64,000 bases of DNA from Myxococcus terminator_A (GTDB lineage Bacteria; Myxococcota; Myxococcia; Myxococcales; Myxococcaceae). Below, piece after piece: positions 9,015-18,490 of the stretch. Numbering within the stretch: position 1 is the first letter of the stretch; each line of letters begins with the position of its first letter. The stretch lies in assembly GCA_049194865.1 (NCBI GenBank), contig JBLZWL010000136.1, positions 1-64,000 of the forward strand, written 5' to 3'. The notes below the pieces were generated by a model. It worked only from the letters and a program-made list of their open reading frames with translations, made no database searches and was not told where the DNA came from. A program made the translations under genes and the position numbers.

Positions 9015-10007
9015 ATGAGCGACAAGCCGCCCGTGGAGCCGCCCGGCTCCGAAATCACCCCTGAGCCGCTCTACCTGCGCCGCCGCGAGCTCTTGAAGAA
9101 CGCGGGCCTGTTCGCAGGCACCGCCGCCGCCGTCGCGGGGGGCCTGTACCTCTTGAGCGGCAAGCAGCGCCGCGCCATGGACGCCTATGTCCCGGACGCG
9201 GGGCCGGTGACGGGGCCCGTGGCGAAGGCGTCCGGCGAGTTCGACACGGACGAGCCGCGAACGCCGTACGAGGACGTCACCACGTACAACAACTTCTACG
9301 AGCTGGGCCTGGACAAGAACGACCCGGCGCGGCTGGCGCACTTCCTCAAGCCCCGGCCGTGGACTGTCGCGCTCGACGGCGAGGTGCACGAGCCCCAGAC
9401 GGTGGACATCGACCAGCTGCTCTCCTGGTTCTCCATGGAGGAGCGCGTCTACCGGATGCGCTGCGTGGAGGCGTGGTCCATGGTGATTCCGTGGCTGGGC
9501 TTCCCGCTGGCCGCGCTGCTCGCCCGGGTGAAGCCCACCAGCCACGCGCGCTACGTGTCCTTCACCACGCTGATGGACCCGGAGCAGCTCCCCGGCCAGA
9601 AGCGCGGGGTGCTGGACTGGCCCTACGTGGAGGGGCTGCGGCTGGACGAGGCCATGAACCCGCTCACCTTCATGGCCATGGGCCTGTACGGCCGGCAGCT
9701 CCCCGCGCAGAACGGCGCGCCGCTGCGGCTCGTCGTCCCGTGGAAGTATGGCTTCAAGGGCATCAAGTCCATCGTCCGCATCAGCCTCACGCGCGAGCAG
9801 CCCGCCACCACGTGGAACCTCGCGGGGCCCCAGGAGTACGGCTTCTACGCCAACGTGAATCCCGCCGTGGCGCACCCCCGCTGGAGCCAGGCCACCGAGC
9901 GGCGCATCGGCGAGGGACTCACGCGCCGCCCCACGCTGCCCTTCAATGGCTACGCCGCGCAGGTGGCCCACCTCTACACGGGGTTGGACTTGCGGAAGAA
10001 CTACTGA
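9015..10007 (+). CDS. msrP: Protein-methionine-sulfoxide reductase, molybdopterin catalytic subunit MsrP (YedY)
   Basis: Periplasmic molybdoenzyme that reduces methionine sulfoxide in envelope proteins. The 330-residue protein starts with a Tat signal containing RRRELLKNAG (arginines 22-24) followed by a hydrophobic Ala/Gly stretch. The sulfite-oxidase fold carries the Mo-ligating cysteine C150 in YRMRCVEAWSM and the family motifs WSMVIPWLGFPL and WKYGFKGIKSI. It sits between crtW (6-base gap) and msrQ (3-base gap), the usual msrP-msrQ order. AAAGGGG lies just before ATG 9015. Confidence 0.95.
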   Translation: MSDKPPVEPPGSEITPEPLYLRRRELLKNAGLFAGTAAAVAGGLYLLSGKQRRAMDAYVPDAGPVTGPVAKASGEFDTDEPRTPYEDVTTYNNFYELGLDKNDPARLAHFLKPRPWTVALDGEVHEPQTVDIDQLLSWFSMEERVYRMRCVEAWSMVIPWLGFPLAALLARVKPTSHARYVSFTTLMDPEQLPGQKRGVLDWPYVEGLRLDEAMNPLTFMAMGLYGRQLPAQNGAPLRLVVPWKYGFKGIKSIVRISLTREQPATTWNLAGPQEYGFYANVNPAVAHPRWSQATERRIGEGLTRRPTLPFNGYAAQVAHLYTGLDLRKNY

Positions 10008-10010
10008 GCC

Positions 10011-10637
<627 letters not shown>

Positions 10638-10662
10638 GTGACGGCGCGAGCCGCGTGGGCGA

Positions 10663-11148
10663 CTACTTGCGCGGCAGCGGGAGGATGGTGTCCACCAGCG
10701 TCATGAGCTGGGCGCAGCTCACCGGCTTGCGGACGAAGGCGCTGATGCCGGCCTTCTGACCCAGGGCGCGGACCTCCGCCACGTTCGGGTCTCCCGTCAT
10801 CATCAGGATGGGGACCTTGGCCAGCTTGGGGTTGGCGTTGGCGCGAACCTGCGCCGCGAAGTCGGCGCCGTTCATCCCGTCCATGTGGAAGTCGGTCAGG
10901 ATGAGGTCGATGGTCTCCGCCTCGGCGACCTTCAGTCCCTCTTCGGCGGACTCCGCCTCCAGGAACTCGAAGTTGCGGGCCATGAGGTAGATTTTCAGCA
11001 GCGTCCGGATGGAGCGGCTGTCATCCACCAGCAGCACGCGCTGGGGCGCTGCACCCGTGGCGGGCCGGCTGCCTCCCAGAGGGCGCGCCGGGTCCGTCGT
11101 GGTGCGGTTGGGAACGGGCTCTGGAGAGGGGAGGGTGCCGGCCTTCAT
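10663..11148 (-). CDS. Single-domain response regulator (receiver only)
   Basis: A 161-residue protein: a flexible Pro/Thr-rich N-terminal arm of about 35 residues, then a receiver domain with acidic pair VLLVDDS, phosphoacceptor aspartate in LILTDFHMDGMNG, threonine in PILMMTGD and lysine in VRKPVS. There is no output domain, so it probably acts by protein-protein contact, as CheY does. It stands alone, convergent with msrQ and 140 bases downstream of the lipoprotein gene on the same strand. Its cognate kinase is not evident. If the N-terminal arm is not translated, the start could lie closer to the receiver domain. Confidence 0.9.
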   Translation of the reverse strand: MKAGTLPSPEPVPNRTTTDPARPLGGSRPATGAAPQRVLLVDDSRSIRTLLKIYLMARNFEFLEAESAEEGLKVAEAETIDLILTDFHMDGMNGADFAAQVRANANPKLAKVPILMMTGDPNVAEVRALGQKAGISAFVRKPVSCAQLMTLVDTILPLPRK

Positions 11149-11251
11149 CGGATCATCAACCTCTGGTGGGGCTGTCCCCCTTGAGACTCAATCATGTTGA
11201 CGGAAGGACATGCCGAAGTCAAAGCACCGTCCTTCCTCTCGTTTTCCCAGT

Positions 11252-11272
11252 GTGGGGCGTCACACACCCCAC
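11252..11272 (-). terminator. Possible terminator hairpin after the kinase-receptor-lipoprotein operon
   Basis: GTGGGG at 11252-11257 and CCCCAC at 11267-11272 form a six-pair GC stem with a nine-base loop, 16 bases beyond the lipoprotein stop. No U-tract follows, so this is only a weak candidate. Confidence 0.3.
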
Positions 11273-11288
11273 TTGACGATGCAGGCAA

Positions 11289-12545
11289 TCAGGGGACCTC
11301 GAGCACGAATGCCTGGCTCTCCACGCCCGTCAGACCGATGCCCGCGGCGATGGGCGGGGCCAGCTCGTTGGGGACCCGCCAGGTCTGCCCGGTGGATTGG
11401 ATCAGCACCACCGAGTAGCGCCCCTTGGGCAGCCCCTCCAGCCGCGCCGGCGGCCTGGTCGGGTCGCTGGCATCCAGGGCGGCTGCCTGCACGCCCACCA
11501 CCAGTTCCTGTACGGGCACCGGCGTCATGATCGGTGCGCCAGTGCTCGGATTCGTGAGCGCGTTATAGAGCGAGTCCGTGGAGAGCCCCGCGGCCAGCAC
11601 CACCAGGTCGGGTTTCTCGTCGCGGGTGCCGTCGGCGTGGACGTAGTCGGTGAAGCCGCTCTCGTCGAGGATGCCGTTGCGGTCCAGGTCGTTGTCCTCC
11701 AGGAGCCCGGGGCCTTCCGCCAGCTTGCGCACGACGACGCGCGGCCAGAGGTCCGCGGCACCGTCGCCGTTGGCGTCATCCGGGGCGCCGTCGCGATTGG
11801 CGTCCACGTAGCTGACGAGGAACGCCTTGTTGCGCTGCTCCACCGCGCCGACTTCGATGGTCTGCGGTGTCAGGCGCAGGAGCTTGGTCGGCGAGCCCGC
11901 GGTGATGGTGTGGTCCCCATTGAGGACGGTGACCTGGAAGGCGGGCCGGTCCACCGGAACCTGCGCGCTGGCCTGCGAGAAGCTCACCGTGATGTTGGTG
12001 AGGGGCTGGGGATTGCCGTCCGCGTCTTCGGTGACAATCAGCTTCAGGGGGATGCCGGTGCTGGGGTCCACCGCGGCGCCGCCGACGTCACCCGTGTTGG
12101 GCTCGCTGGTGACGCCGTACCAGGGATTGAAGTCGGAGAAGTGGCAGGGCACCACGCCGGCCTGGCAGGAGTTTACGTCGATGAAGCCTCGCAGCGTGTA
12201 CTCACCCGCGGCCACGAGGCTCAGGGCGAAGGGCGCGGTGAAGGGACCGGGCGCGTCCGTGCCGAGCGCAGGGCCGAAGAGCTGCTCGGCCGGGATGACG
12301 GTGAAGGCGATGGGGCGGCCGGTGCCCTGCGGCGGCGGTGGCCGGGCCGCGTCGTAGATGAACACCACCGCGTTGCCGCGCGTGCGCGACTGCACGACGA
12401 GGCTGCCCTCGATGCGGGCGGAGCGGATGTTCTGCTGCCCGTCCGCGGTGGGGACCACCGAGGGGGATTCGCAGCCCGTGACGAGCAGGGACGCGGCGAG
12501 GACGCCTCCCAGCGACTGCTTCCAGGAAGGGAGGGTGCGGCTCAT
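11289..12545 (-). CDS. Outer-membrane-type lipoprotein with calcium-loop-like repeats
   Basis: A 418-residue lipoprotein; the lipobox LVTGC follows a hydrophobic signal. The N-terminal part looks like beta-rich modules (EGSLVVQSRTRGNAVVFIYD, AGEYTLRGFIDVNSC). Around residue 250 there are acidic loops, DANRDGAPDDANGDGAADL and DLDRNGILDESGF, resembling EF-hand/dockerin-type calcium sites. No family was recognised. Its ATGA start overlaps the stop of the TonB-dependent receptor, so translation is coupled. It may be a surface-exposed partner of that receptor, as in SusD-like pairs, but it does not resemble SusD. Confidence 0.8.
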   Translation of the reverse strand: MSRTLPSWKQSLGGVLAASLLVTGCESPSVVPTADGQQNIRSARIEGSLVVQSRTRGNAVVFIYDAARPPPPQGTGRPIAFTVIPAEQLFGPALGTDAPGPFTAPFALSLVAAGEYTLRGFIDVNSCQAGVVPCHFSDFNPWYGVTSEPNTGDVGGAAVDPSTGIPLKLIVTEDADGNPQPLTNITVSFSQASAQVPVDRPAFQVTVLNGDHTITAGSPTKLLRLTPQTIEVGAVEQRNKAFLVSYVDANRDGAPDDANGDGAADLWPRVVVRKLAEGPGLLEDNDLDRNGILDESGFTDYVHADGTRDEKPDLVVLAAGLSTDSLYNALTNPSTGAPIMTPVPVQELVVGVQAAALDASDPTRPPARLEGLPKGRYSVVLIQSTGQTWRVPNELAPPIAAGIGLTGVESQAFVLEVP

Positions 12546-15058
12546 GGAGTCACCGTCAGCGTCGCGTAGACGCGTCGCTCGATGCGGTTGCCGAAAGGAT
12601 GCTGGGAGTGCGCGCCGCCGAGCTGGCTGCCCACCAGCGCGACGTCCACCACGTTCTTCACCGCTGAGTAGCCGACGCGCGCGTTGATGACGGCGTGGGC
12701 GCCCAGCGGGTTGGAGGCGAGTTCGATGCGGGTGGGGTCCGACGCGGCGGGCTCGCGCTCAATCCAGGTGGTGGAGGAGGTGTAGGCCACGTCCACGCCG
12801 AACTCCAGCTCCGCCTTGGTGCGGTAGGTGATGCCGCCGTACAGCTTGAGCTGCGGTGCCTGGCTGCATGGCCCGCACGCCGCCTTGTCCTCCAGGTCCG
12901 ACGTCACGTTCTGGAAGGCCGCGCTCGCCTTGATGCCCAGGCCGTCCACGGGGGCCAGGGTGAGGCCCGCCTCCGCGCCGCGCGCGGTGTAGATGGAGTC
13001 CTCGTTGACGAAGCGCGAGCGGCCGATGAGGTAGTTGCCCGTGGACGCGTCATACGACTCGCCCGGGGGCAGCCGCTCGAAGGCGGACAGGCCGATGAGG
13101 TCCTTCACCCGGTTCTGGTAGAGGGCCACGTCCCAGTCCATGCCCAGCTCCGCGGACTCGCCGCGCCAGCCCAGCTCGAACGCGGTGAGGCGCTCGGGGC
13201 GCAGCCCGGTGTTGCCGGTGGTGAGCGCGCTGGCGCCGTTGACGCCCTGTACGGGGACCAGCAGGCGCGTGTAGCTCTCCAGGAACGTCGGCTCGCGGAA
13301 GGCGGAGGCCGCGCTGATGCGGAACGCGTGGCCTTCAATGGGGATGAACAGCGCGGAGATGCGAGGCGAGTGCGCCAGGCCCGGCGTGCCGTTGTCCAGG
13401 AGCGGGTGCCGGTCCACGCGGTAGCTGGCGACCAGGCGCAGGGGCTCGGCCAGTCGCCACTCGTCCTGCACGAAGGCCGCGGCGTGGATCTCCTCGCGCA
13501 GCGGGCCCAGGTAGTCCCAGCCCACGCGCTTGAGGCGCCCCTCGACGCCCACGTTGAGCTGGTGCTCGCCGCCCAACTGGAAGGCGCGCGCGAAGAGCAG
13601 CTCCGCGTTGAAGAGGTTGGAGCTGATCTCCGTGCCCAGCGAGCGCTGGCCAATGGGCTCGTACTGGGGACCGGCGTTGCCGGAGATGTGGTTCCAGAAC
13701 GTCTTCAGCTTGAGCGGCCCCAGCTCCACGTCGCCCTTGGCGTACGCGCCCAGGCCGTCAATGAAGTAGTTGCGCAGGAGGCCCAGCGGATAGATTTCCG
13801 TGGTGTAGCGGTGCACGCCGCCGGACAGGCCCACCTGCTTGCCTTCGCCGAAGCTGTACACGGCGGACAGGGTGCCGCGCGCGCCGCGCACGCCGATGTC
13901 CGGGTCCGGGTCTCGGAGCACGATGTCCGGACGGTCGCTGGCGTAGTCGCGGCTCCACTTGTCCGCCTGCGAGTACGCCACCGACGTGCGGTAGCGCAGC
14001 GCGCCCGCGTTGCCGTGGCTGAGGAACGAGCCCGCCACGCTGTTTCCGGTGCCGGCGGTGACGTTGAAGCGCGCGCGCGGGCCCGAGCCCGGGGCCTGGG
14101 TGATGATGTTGATGACGCCCAACATGGCGTTGGCGCCGTACAGCGCGCTGCCCGGGCCGCGGATGACCTCGATGCGCTCGATTTCGTCCAGGCCGATGGG
14201 GATGGTGGACCAGAGCGTCAGGCCGAGGAAGTCCTGGTACTCGGTGCGGCCGTCCACCAGCACGAGCACCTTGTTGGCGATGCGCTGGTTGAAGCCGCGC
14301 AGCGACACGTTGGCGCTGCCGATGCCCAGCGACATCACGTCCGCGCCAGGCACCCGGCGCAAGAGCTCCGGCAGGCTGGTGGCGCCCGACAGGCGGATGT
14401 CCTCGGAGGTGATGACCGTCGTCGCGTTGGGCGCTTCCAGCGAGGACTGGGCGCGGCGGCTCGCCGTCACGACGCGCTCCTCGTAGGGCACCGCGCCATC
14501 GTCGCCGTTCGCGGTCTCCGCGACGCCGGGCAGCGCGGACGGCACATACGTGGACGGCGTCGCGGTGCCCGTGCCCGTCGTGGGCATGGTCTCCGCGCGC
14601 TCAATCGCCTTCTCCAGCCGCTCCAGGAGCGCGCCCAACTGCTGCTGCGACTGGATGCTGGCGGGCGGGGGCGGCATGGGCAGCGCGGACTTGTCGGTCG
14701 ACTCCGCCGTGGCCTCGTTCGCGCGCTGCTTCTCCTCGAGCGCGGCGATGGTGGCTTCGACGGAGGGCCCGTCCACCGGGCTGCTGGCGACGTAGCGCTT
14801 GTAGGCGTCGAGCGCCTCCGCCGTCCTGCCCGCGTCCTGGTACGCGCGGGCGATGTTGTAGAGGACGTTGGGGTGCGGCTTGATGGCGTAGGCCTGCTCC
14901 AGCTCGGCGATGCCCTCGTCGTAGTCCTTCTTGCCGATGAGGCTCATGCCGTTGCGGAAGTGGCGACGCGCTTCGAGACGTGCGTCCGCCAGGACCTGCG
15001 TCGCGCACAGACACAGCGCGAGCAGGCCCACTCGTTGAAGGGCTTTGAAGTGTCTCAC
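12542..15058 (-). CDS. TonB-dependent outer-membrane receptor with N-terminal TPR-like domain
   Basis: An 838-residue protein. A signal peptide (LLALCLCATQVLADA) is followed by a TPR-like helical region, about residues 26-110 (DYDEGIAELEQAYAIKP, YNIARAYQDAGRTAEALDAYK). A linker leads to the plug domain with YEERVVTASRR, DIRLSGATSLPELLRRVPG, VSLRGFNQ, VLVLVDGR and the hallmark IERIEVIRGPGSALYGANA. The rest is a 22-strand-type beta-barrel. It imports a ligand across the outer membrane using TonB energy. The ligand is unknown. The chain ends TLTVTP rather than in the usual aromatic residue. The GTG start shares one base with the kinase stop (TAGTG). Confidence 0.9.
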   Translation of the reverse strand: MRHFKALQRVGLLALCLCATQVLADARLEARRHFRNGMSLIGKKDYDEGIAELEQAYAIKPHPNVLYNIARAYQDAGRTAEALDAYKRYVASSPVDGPSVEATIAALEEKQRANEATAESTDKSALPMPPPPASIQSQQQLGALLERLEKAIERAETMPTTGTGTATPSTYVPSALPGVAETANGDDGAVPYEERVVTASRRAQSSLEAPNATTVITSEDIRLSGATSLPELLRRVPGADVMSLGIGSANVSLRGFNQRIANKVLVLVDGRTEYQDFLGLTLWSTIPIGLDEIERIEVIRGPGSALYGANAMLGVINIITQAPGSGPRARFNVTAGTGNSVAGSFLSHGNAGALRYRTSVAYSQADKWSRDYASDRPDIVLRDPDPDIGVRGARGTLSAVYSFGEGKQVGLSGGVHRYTTEIYPLGLLRNYFIDGLGAYAKGDVELGPLKLKTFWNHISGNAGPQYEPIGQRSLGTEISSNLFNAELLFARAFQLGGEHQLNVGVEGRLKRVGWDYLGPLREEIHAAAFVQDEWRLAEPLRLVASYRVDRHPLLDNGTPGLAHSPRISALFIPIEGHAFRISAASAFREPTFLESYTRLLVPVQGVNGASALTTGNTGLRPERLTAFELGWRGESAELGMDWDVALYQNRVKDLIGLSAFERLPPGESYDASTGNYLIGRSRFVNEDSIYTARGAEAGLTLAPVDGLGIKASAAFQNVTSDLEDKAACGPCSQAPQLKLYGGITYRTKAELEFGVDVAYTSSTTWIEREPAASDPTRIELASNPLGAHAVINARVGYSAVKNVVDVALVGSQLGGAHSQHPFGNRIERRVYATLTVTP

Positions 15059-16671
15059 TAGTACGGGTTGTCCTTGAATTTGTCGTTCGAGTCAGGGGCC
15101 CGCGGGGGACGGGGAGGACTCGACTTCTTCTTGAGCTTTTGGGTGACGGCCTGTTTGGTACCGGAGCCCACGGCGACGACGGTGACGGGCTGGTAGCCGT
15201 CCATTGAGAAGGTCAGCTCCGCGCGGGCGCTGCCATCATCGTCCAGGGGCACCTTGAGGTTCAGCGGCGTGGCGCCTTGGTCCCTGCCACGGTAGCGCAC
15301 GCGCGCGCCGCTGGGCTCGCTGGTGATATCGAAGCGCACCGTCGGGCCATTGCCGGGCACGAGCGGCGCCAGCGCCAGCTCGTCGTCCGCGGAGCCCACG
15401 GCGGTGGACGCCGGGGTGTTCGCGGCGACAGGCTGCGTGGGGACGGCGGGCTGCTGCGTGGGGTGGGCCGGCGCTGTCGCCGTGATGGGGGGCGAGGCCA
15501 GGGGCTTGGGCATCGGCGTGGTGGGACGCAGGGCGAAGGCCAGCGCCACGGCGCCACCCAGCAGCAGCGAGCCTCCGAAGATGGCCAGCGGCATCAGGCT
15601 CTTGCCGGACTTCTCGGGCTGCTGCTCCTCGACGGCGATGTCCAGCGCCATGGTGCTGGGGCCGGAGCCGGGCGCGTTGATGGGGCCGCTGCGAGGACCG
15701 CTGCCGACGCCGGTGAGGCGGGGGCCGCTGAAGACGCCGCTGACGCCCACCGCGTGCGCGACGCGGCGCATGGCCTCCAGCACCTCGTCCATGGACTGGT
15801 AGCGCTCGACGGGGAGCTTCGCCATGCACTTCATCACCAGCGCTTCCACTTCGGCGGGCACGGCGTGGCCGGGCCAGATGGCGCCGAAGGCGGGGGGCGG
15901 CTCGTTGATGTGCTTGACGATGACGTCGATGCTCTGCGCCGCGAAGAACGGCGGCTGGCCCATCAGCATCTGATAGAGCACCACGCCCATGCTGTACACG
16001 TCGCTGCGCGGGTCGGCGATGTTGCGCGCCTGCTCCGGCGCCATGTACTGCGGCGAGCCGAGGATGATGCCCGCCTGCGTGAGCGACGTATCCTGCTGCG
16101 CGTCGGCTTCACCGATGAAGGACTTCACCAGGCCGAAGTCGAGCACCTTGACGATGTCGTGGTCCGTCTCCTGGTTGAGGACCATGACGTTGGCGGGTTT
16201 GAGGTCCCGGTGGATGAGGCCGACCTTGTGGGCCTCGCGCAGCGAGCGGGCGATCTGCTGCGTGATGTTGAGCGCGCGCGCCCACGGAATCGGCCCCACC
16301 TGCGTGAGCAGCTGGCCGAGCGTGAGCCCATCCAGGTACTCCATCGCGATGTAATAGATGCCGTCGTCCGTCTTGCCGTAGTCGATGACGGTGACGGTGT
16401 TCGGGTGGCGCAGCTTCGCGGTGACGCTGGCCTCCAGGAAGAAGCGCTTCTGGAAGCCCGGATCCTTGCCCTCGTCGTTGTAGTGAGGGTTGAGGACCTT
16501 CAGCGCGACGAGCCGATCCAACGGCGCCTGCATGGCCTTGTACACGCGGCCCATGCCACCGGCTCCCAGGGTCTCCAGGATGCGGAAGCGTTCGTTGAGG
16601 ACCCGTCCCAGCAACGGGTCCACCATGTTGTCGGGTGGGGCGCCATTCGTCGGGGCGTTGCTTTCGATCAT
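15058..16671 (-). CDS. Transmembrane Ser/Thr protein kinase with C-terminal PEGA domain
   Basis: A 537-residue Hanks-type kinase. The kinase domain spans about residues 26-290, with the glycine loop GAGGMG (36-41), lysine K58 in ALKVL, catalytic loop HRDLKPANVM and DFGLVKSF. A Pro/Ser/Thr-rich juxtamembrane linker and one membrane segment (PLAIFGGSLLLGGAVALAFAL) follow. The outer part contains a PEGA-type module (DITSEPSGARVRYRGRDQG... YQPVTVVAVG), then a basic Ser/Pro tail. ATG 16671 is chosen over the long upstream frame. It is the first gene of a tightly overlapping operon with a TonB-dependent receptor and lipoprotein, suggesting it senses or controls that envelope system. Confidence 0.92.
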   Translation of the reverse strand: MIESNAPTNGAPPDNMVDPLLGRVLNERFRILETLGAGGMGRVYKAMQAPLDRLVALKVLNPHYNDEGKDPGFQKRFFLEASVTAKLRHPNTVTVIDYGKTDDGIYYIAMEYLDGLTLGQLLTQVGPIPWARALNITQQIARSLREAHKVGLIHRDLKPANVMVLNQETDHDIVKVLDFGLVKSFIGEADAQQDTSLTQAGIILGSPQYMAPEQARNIADPRSDVYSMGVVLYQMLMGQPPFFAAQSIDVIVKHINEPPPAFGAIWPGHAVPAEVEALVMKCMAKLPVERYQSMDEVLEAMRRVAHAVGVSGVFSGPRLTGVGSGPRSGPINAPGSGPSTMALDIAVEEQQPEKSGKSLMPLAIFGGSLLLGGAVALAFALRPTTPMPKPLASPPITATAPAHPTQQPAVPTQPVAANTPASTAVGSADDELALAPLVPGNGPTVRFDITSEPSGARVRYRGRDQGATPLNLKVPLDDDGSARAELTFSMDGYQPVTVVAVGSGTKQAVTQKLKKKSSPPRPPRAPDSNDKFKDNPY

Positions 16672-16983
16672 GTCTGCCCCCACCGACCGGGAAGGCACAC
16701 GTCGCTCCGGTCGAACATGCGCTGGAATGCTAACACCGCAATCGTCCACTCCCCAAGCGACCTGCCAGGTTGGCGCAGTGCGCCAAACGCCGAGAAACCG
16801 GCCTGGGCGCGCCAAAGTCCGGCACCGGACATCGGTTGATACGAAGCGTGCGGCCCGTAGGACGGTTTGACCGTCAACGTGAGCGACTGGGAGTGTGAAA
16901 CCCGCTTTCCCGAGATGTTTCGACATGTCTGGGGACGTCGCGCTGGAGCGGCCGAGCAAGCGGGAGCGCGTTAGGGTGGCGGC
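16672..16983. promoter_or_regulatory. Divergent intergenic region with several perfect palindromes
   Basis: The 312 bases separate the kinase operon (minus) from the BtuF-like gene (plus) and hold no credible gene. Inverted repeats: TTGGCGCA-G-TGCGCCAA at 16770-16786; GGCGCGCC at 16806-16813, sharing a GCGCCAAA half-site with the first; GTCCGG-CA-CCGGAC at 16817-16830; GACGGT-TTG-ACCGTC at 16861-16875; GACATGTC at 16922-16929. The spacing suits operator sites for dimeric regulators of one or both flanking genes. Promoter elements themselves could not be assigned. Confidence 0.5.
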
Positions 16984-17847
16984 ATGAGCGTCCACCTGAC
17001 CGAGTTGCTTTCTTCCGCGCCGCCCTATCCGAGGCGGGTGGTGTGCATGACGGAGGAGACGACGGAGGTGCTCTACCGGATTGGGGCGGGGGAGCTGGTG
17101 GTGGGCGTGTCGGGCTTCACGGTGCGGCCTCCGGAGGCGCGCAAGAAGCCCCGGGTGTCGTCGTTCCTGGACGCGAACTTCGAGCGCATCCTGGAGCTGA
17201 AGCCGGATCTGGTGTTGGGGTTCTCCGACCTGCAGGCGGACATCGGCCGCGAGCTGGCCAAGCGCGGCGTGCCCGTGTACCTGTTCAACCAGCGCTCGCT
17301 CGCGGAGATATTGCAGACGGTGCGGGTGACGGGGGCGCTGGTGGGGCGCGCGGAGGCGGCGGAGAAGCTGGCCGCGGAGCTGACGGCGAACCTGGAGCGG
17401 CACGCGGAAGCAGCGGAGAAGCTGCCGCGCCGGCCGCGCATCTTCTTCGAGGAGTGGCACGAGCCGCTCATCTCCGGCATCCGCTGGTGTTCGGAGCTGG
17501 TGGAGCTGGTGGGCGGCGAGGACATCTGCCGCGAGTCGCGCGCGTCGCAGGGCGCGAAGGGGCGCATCTTCGAGCCAGAGGAGGTCGCCCGGCGCAACCC
17601 GGACGGCGTCATCGCGAGCTGGTGTGGCCGCAAGGCGAAGCGGGACAAAATCGCGGCGCGACCGGGCTGGTCCCAGGTGCGGGCGGTGCTGGATGATCAG
17701 CTCTACGAGGTGAAGAGCAGCCTCATCCTCCAGCCGGGGCCGGCGGCGCTGTCGGACGGCGTGGAGCGCCTGGCGCGCATCGTCTCGGCGGTGGCCCGAG
17801 GGGAGAAGCTGCCGGTGCCGAAGGGCGCGGACCTGCGCGGGGCGTGA
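16984..17847 (+). CDS. BtuF-like cobalamin/iron-type substrate-binding protein without signal peptide
   Basis: A 287-residue protein of the periplasmic-binding-protein class III (helical) fold: RRVVCMTEETTEVLYRIGAG, VGVSGF, LKPDLVLGFSDLQ, GVPVYLFNQRSLAEIL, RIFFEEWHEP and ELVELVGGEDIC all match BtuF/cobalamin-binding proteins. There is no evident signal peptide or lipobox, so export is doubtful. No permease or ATPase gene is adjacent, unlike a complete ABC importer. It may be a cytoplasmic cobalamin- or corrinoid-binding relative. The ATG at 16984 gives the best fit to the family start. Confidence 0.8.
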   Translation: MSVHLTELLSSAPPYPRRVVCMTEETTEVLYRIGAGELVVGVSGFTVRPPEARKKPRVSSFLDANFERILELKPDLVLGFSDLQADIGRELAKRGVPVYLFNQRSLAEILQTVRVTGALVGRAEAAEKLAAELTANLERHAEAAEKLPRRPRIFFEEWHEPLISGIRWCSELVELVGGEDICRESRASQGAKGRIFEPEEVARRNPDGVIASWCGRKAKRDKIAARPGWSQVRAVLDDQLYEVKSSLILQPGPAALSDGVERLARIVSAVARGEKLPVPKGADLRGA

Positions 17848-17920
17848 GCCGGGCTCCTTCGGTTGAGAAGAACGGCGCCCATGCTGAGCGCCACAGGACA
17901 CGCGACTCTGGAGGTGTGAC

Positions 17921-18370
17921 GTGGAAGGGTTTCCGCTGCGGCTCAAGTGGCAGGGTTCAACGGCTGGCGAGTACAGCCGCGACGCGGTGGCGGGCACGGA
18001 GGGCAAGCCTGACCTGCTCGTGAGTTCGGGCACGAACTACGGCGGCAGTGACGCGCGCTGGAATCCGGAGGACCTGTTGGGCGCGTCGGTGGCGCAGTGT
18101 CACCTGCTCACGTTCCTGGCGCTGGCGAAGAAGCTGCGGCTGGACGTGCGCACCTACGACGACCAGGTGACGGTGTTCGTGGACACGGTGGAGAAGGTGA
18201 AGCGCGTGAACAAGGTGCGGCTCGCGCCGCTCATCCGCGTGGCGCCCGGCACGGACGTGGAGAAGGTGCGGGAGATGTTCGTGAAGGCGCACAAGTACTG
18301 CTTCATCGCCCAGAGCCTCAACGCCGAGGTGGTGATGGAGCCGACCATCGAAGCGCTGACGGCGGAGTAG
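17921..18370 (+). CDS. OsmC/Ohr family peroxiredoxin-like protein
   Basis: A 149-residue cytoplasmic protein of the OsmC/Ohr family, which reduces organic hydroperoxides through two cysteines. The cysteines are C60 in ASVAQCHLLTFL and C127 in HKYCFIAQSL, the normal positions. NPEDLLGASVAQC is the family signature. Length is typical. The start is GTG 17921, preceded by GGAGGTG about seven bases upstream. It is encoded downstream of the BtuF-like gene with a 73-base gap and may be transcribed separately. Confidence 0.9.
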   Translation: MEGFPLRLKWQGSTAGEYSRDAVAGTEGKPDLLVSSGTNYGGSDARWNPEDLLGASVAQCHLLTFLALAKKLRLDVRTYDDQVTVFVDTVEKVKRVNKVRLAPLIRVAPGTDVEKVREMFVKAHKYCFIAQSLNAEVVMEPTIEALTAE

Positions 18371-18490
18371 GGCGTGTCCGTCACCGGTGTGCTTCGCGCG
18401 CGGTGTCCGGGGCGGCAGGGTTCGCCGCGCTTCGGCATGACGGGTGGTGTCGATTCGTGAGAAGCGTCTCCACCTCGCTGGGGGTGATTC

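Noticed and set aside
12695..15061. A 788-codon frame opposite the TonB-dependent receptor
   Set aside because: Antisense shadow; the receptor frame has signal peptide, plug and barrel motifs.
16672..18033. N-terminal extension of the Ser/Thr kinase over the BtuF-like gene
   Set aside because: The long frame is a shadow of the plus-strand BtuF-like gene; the kinase starts at ATG 16671.
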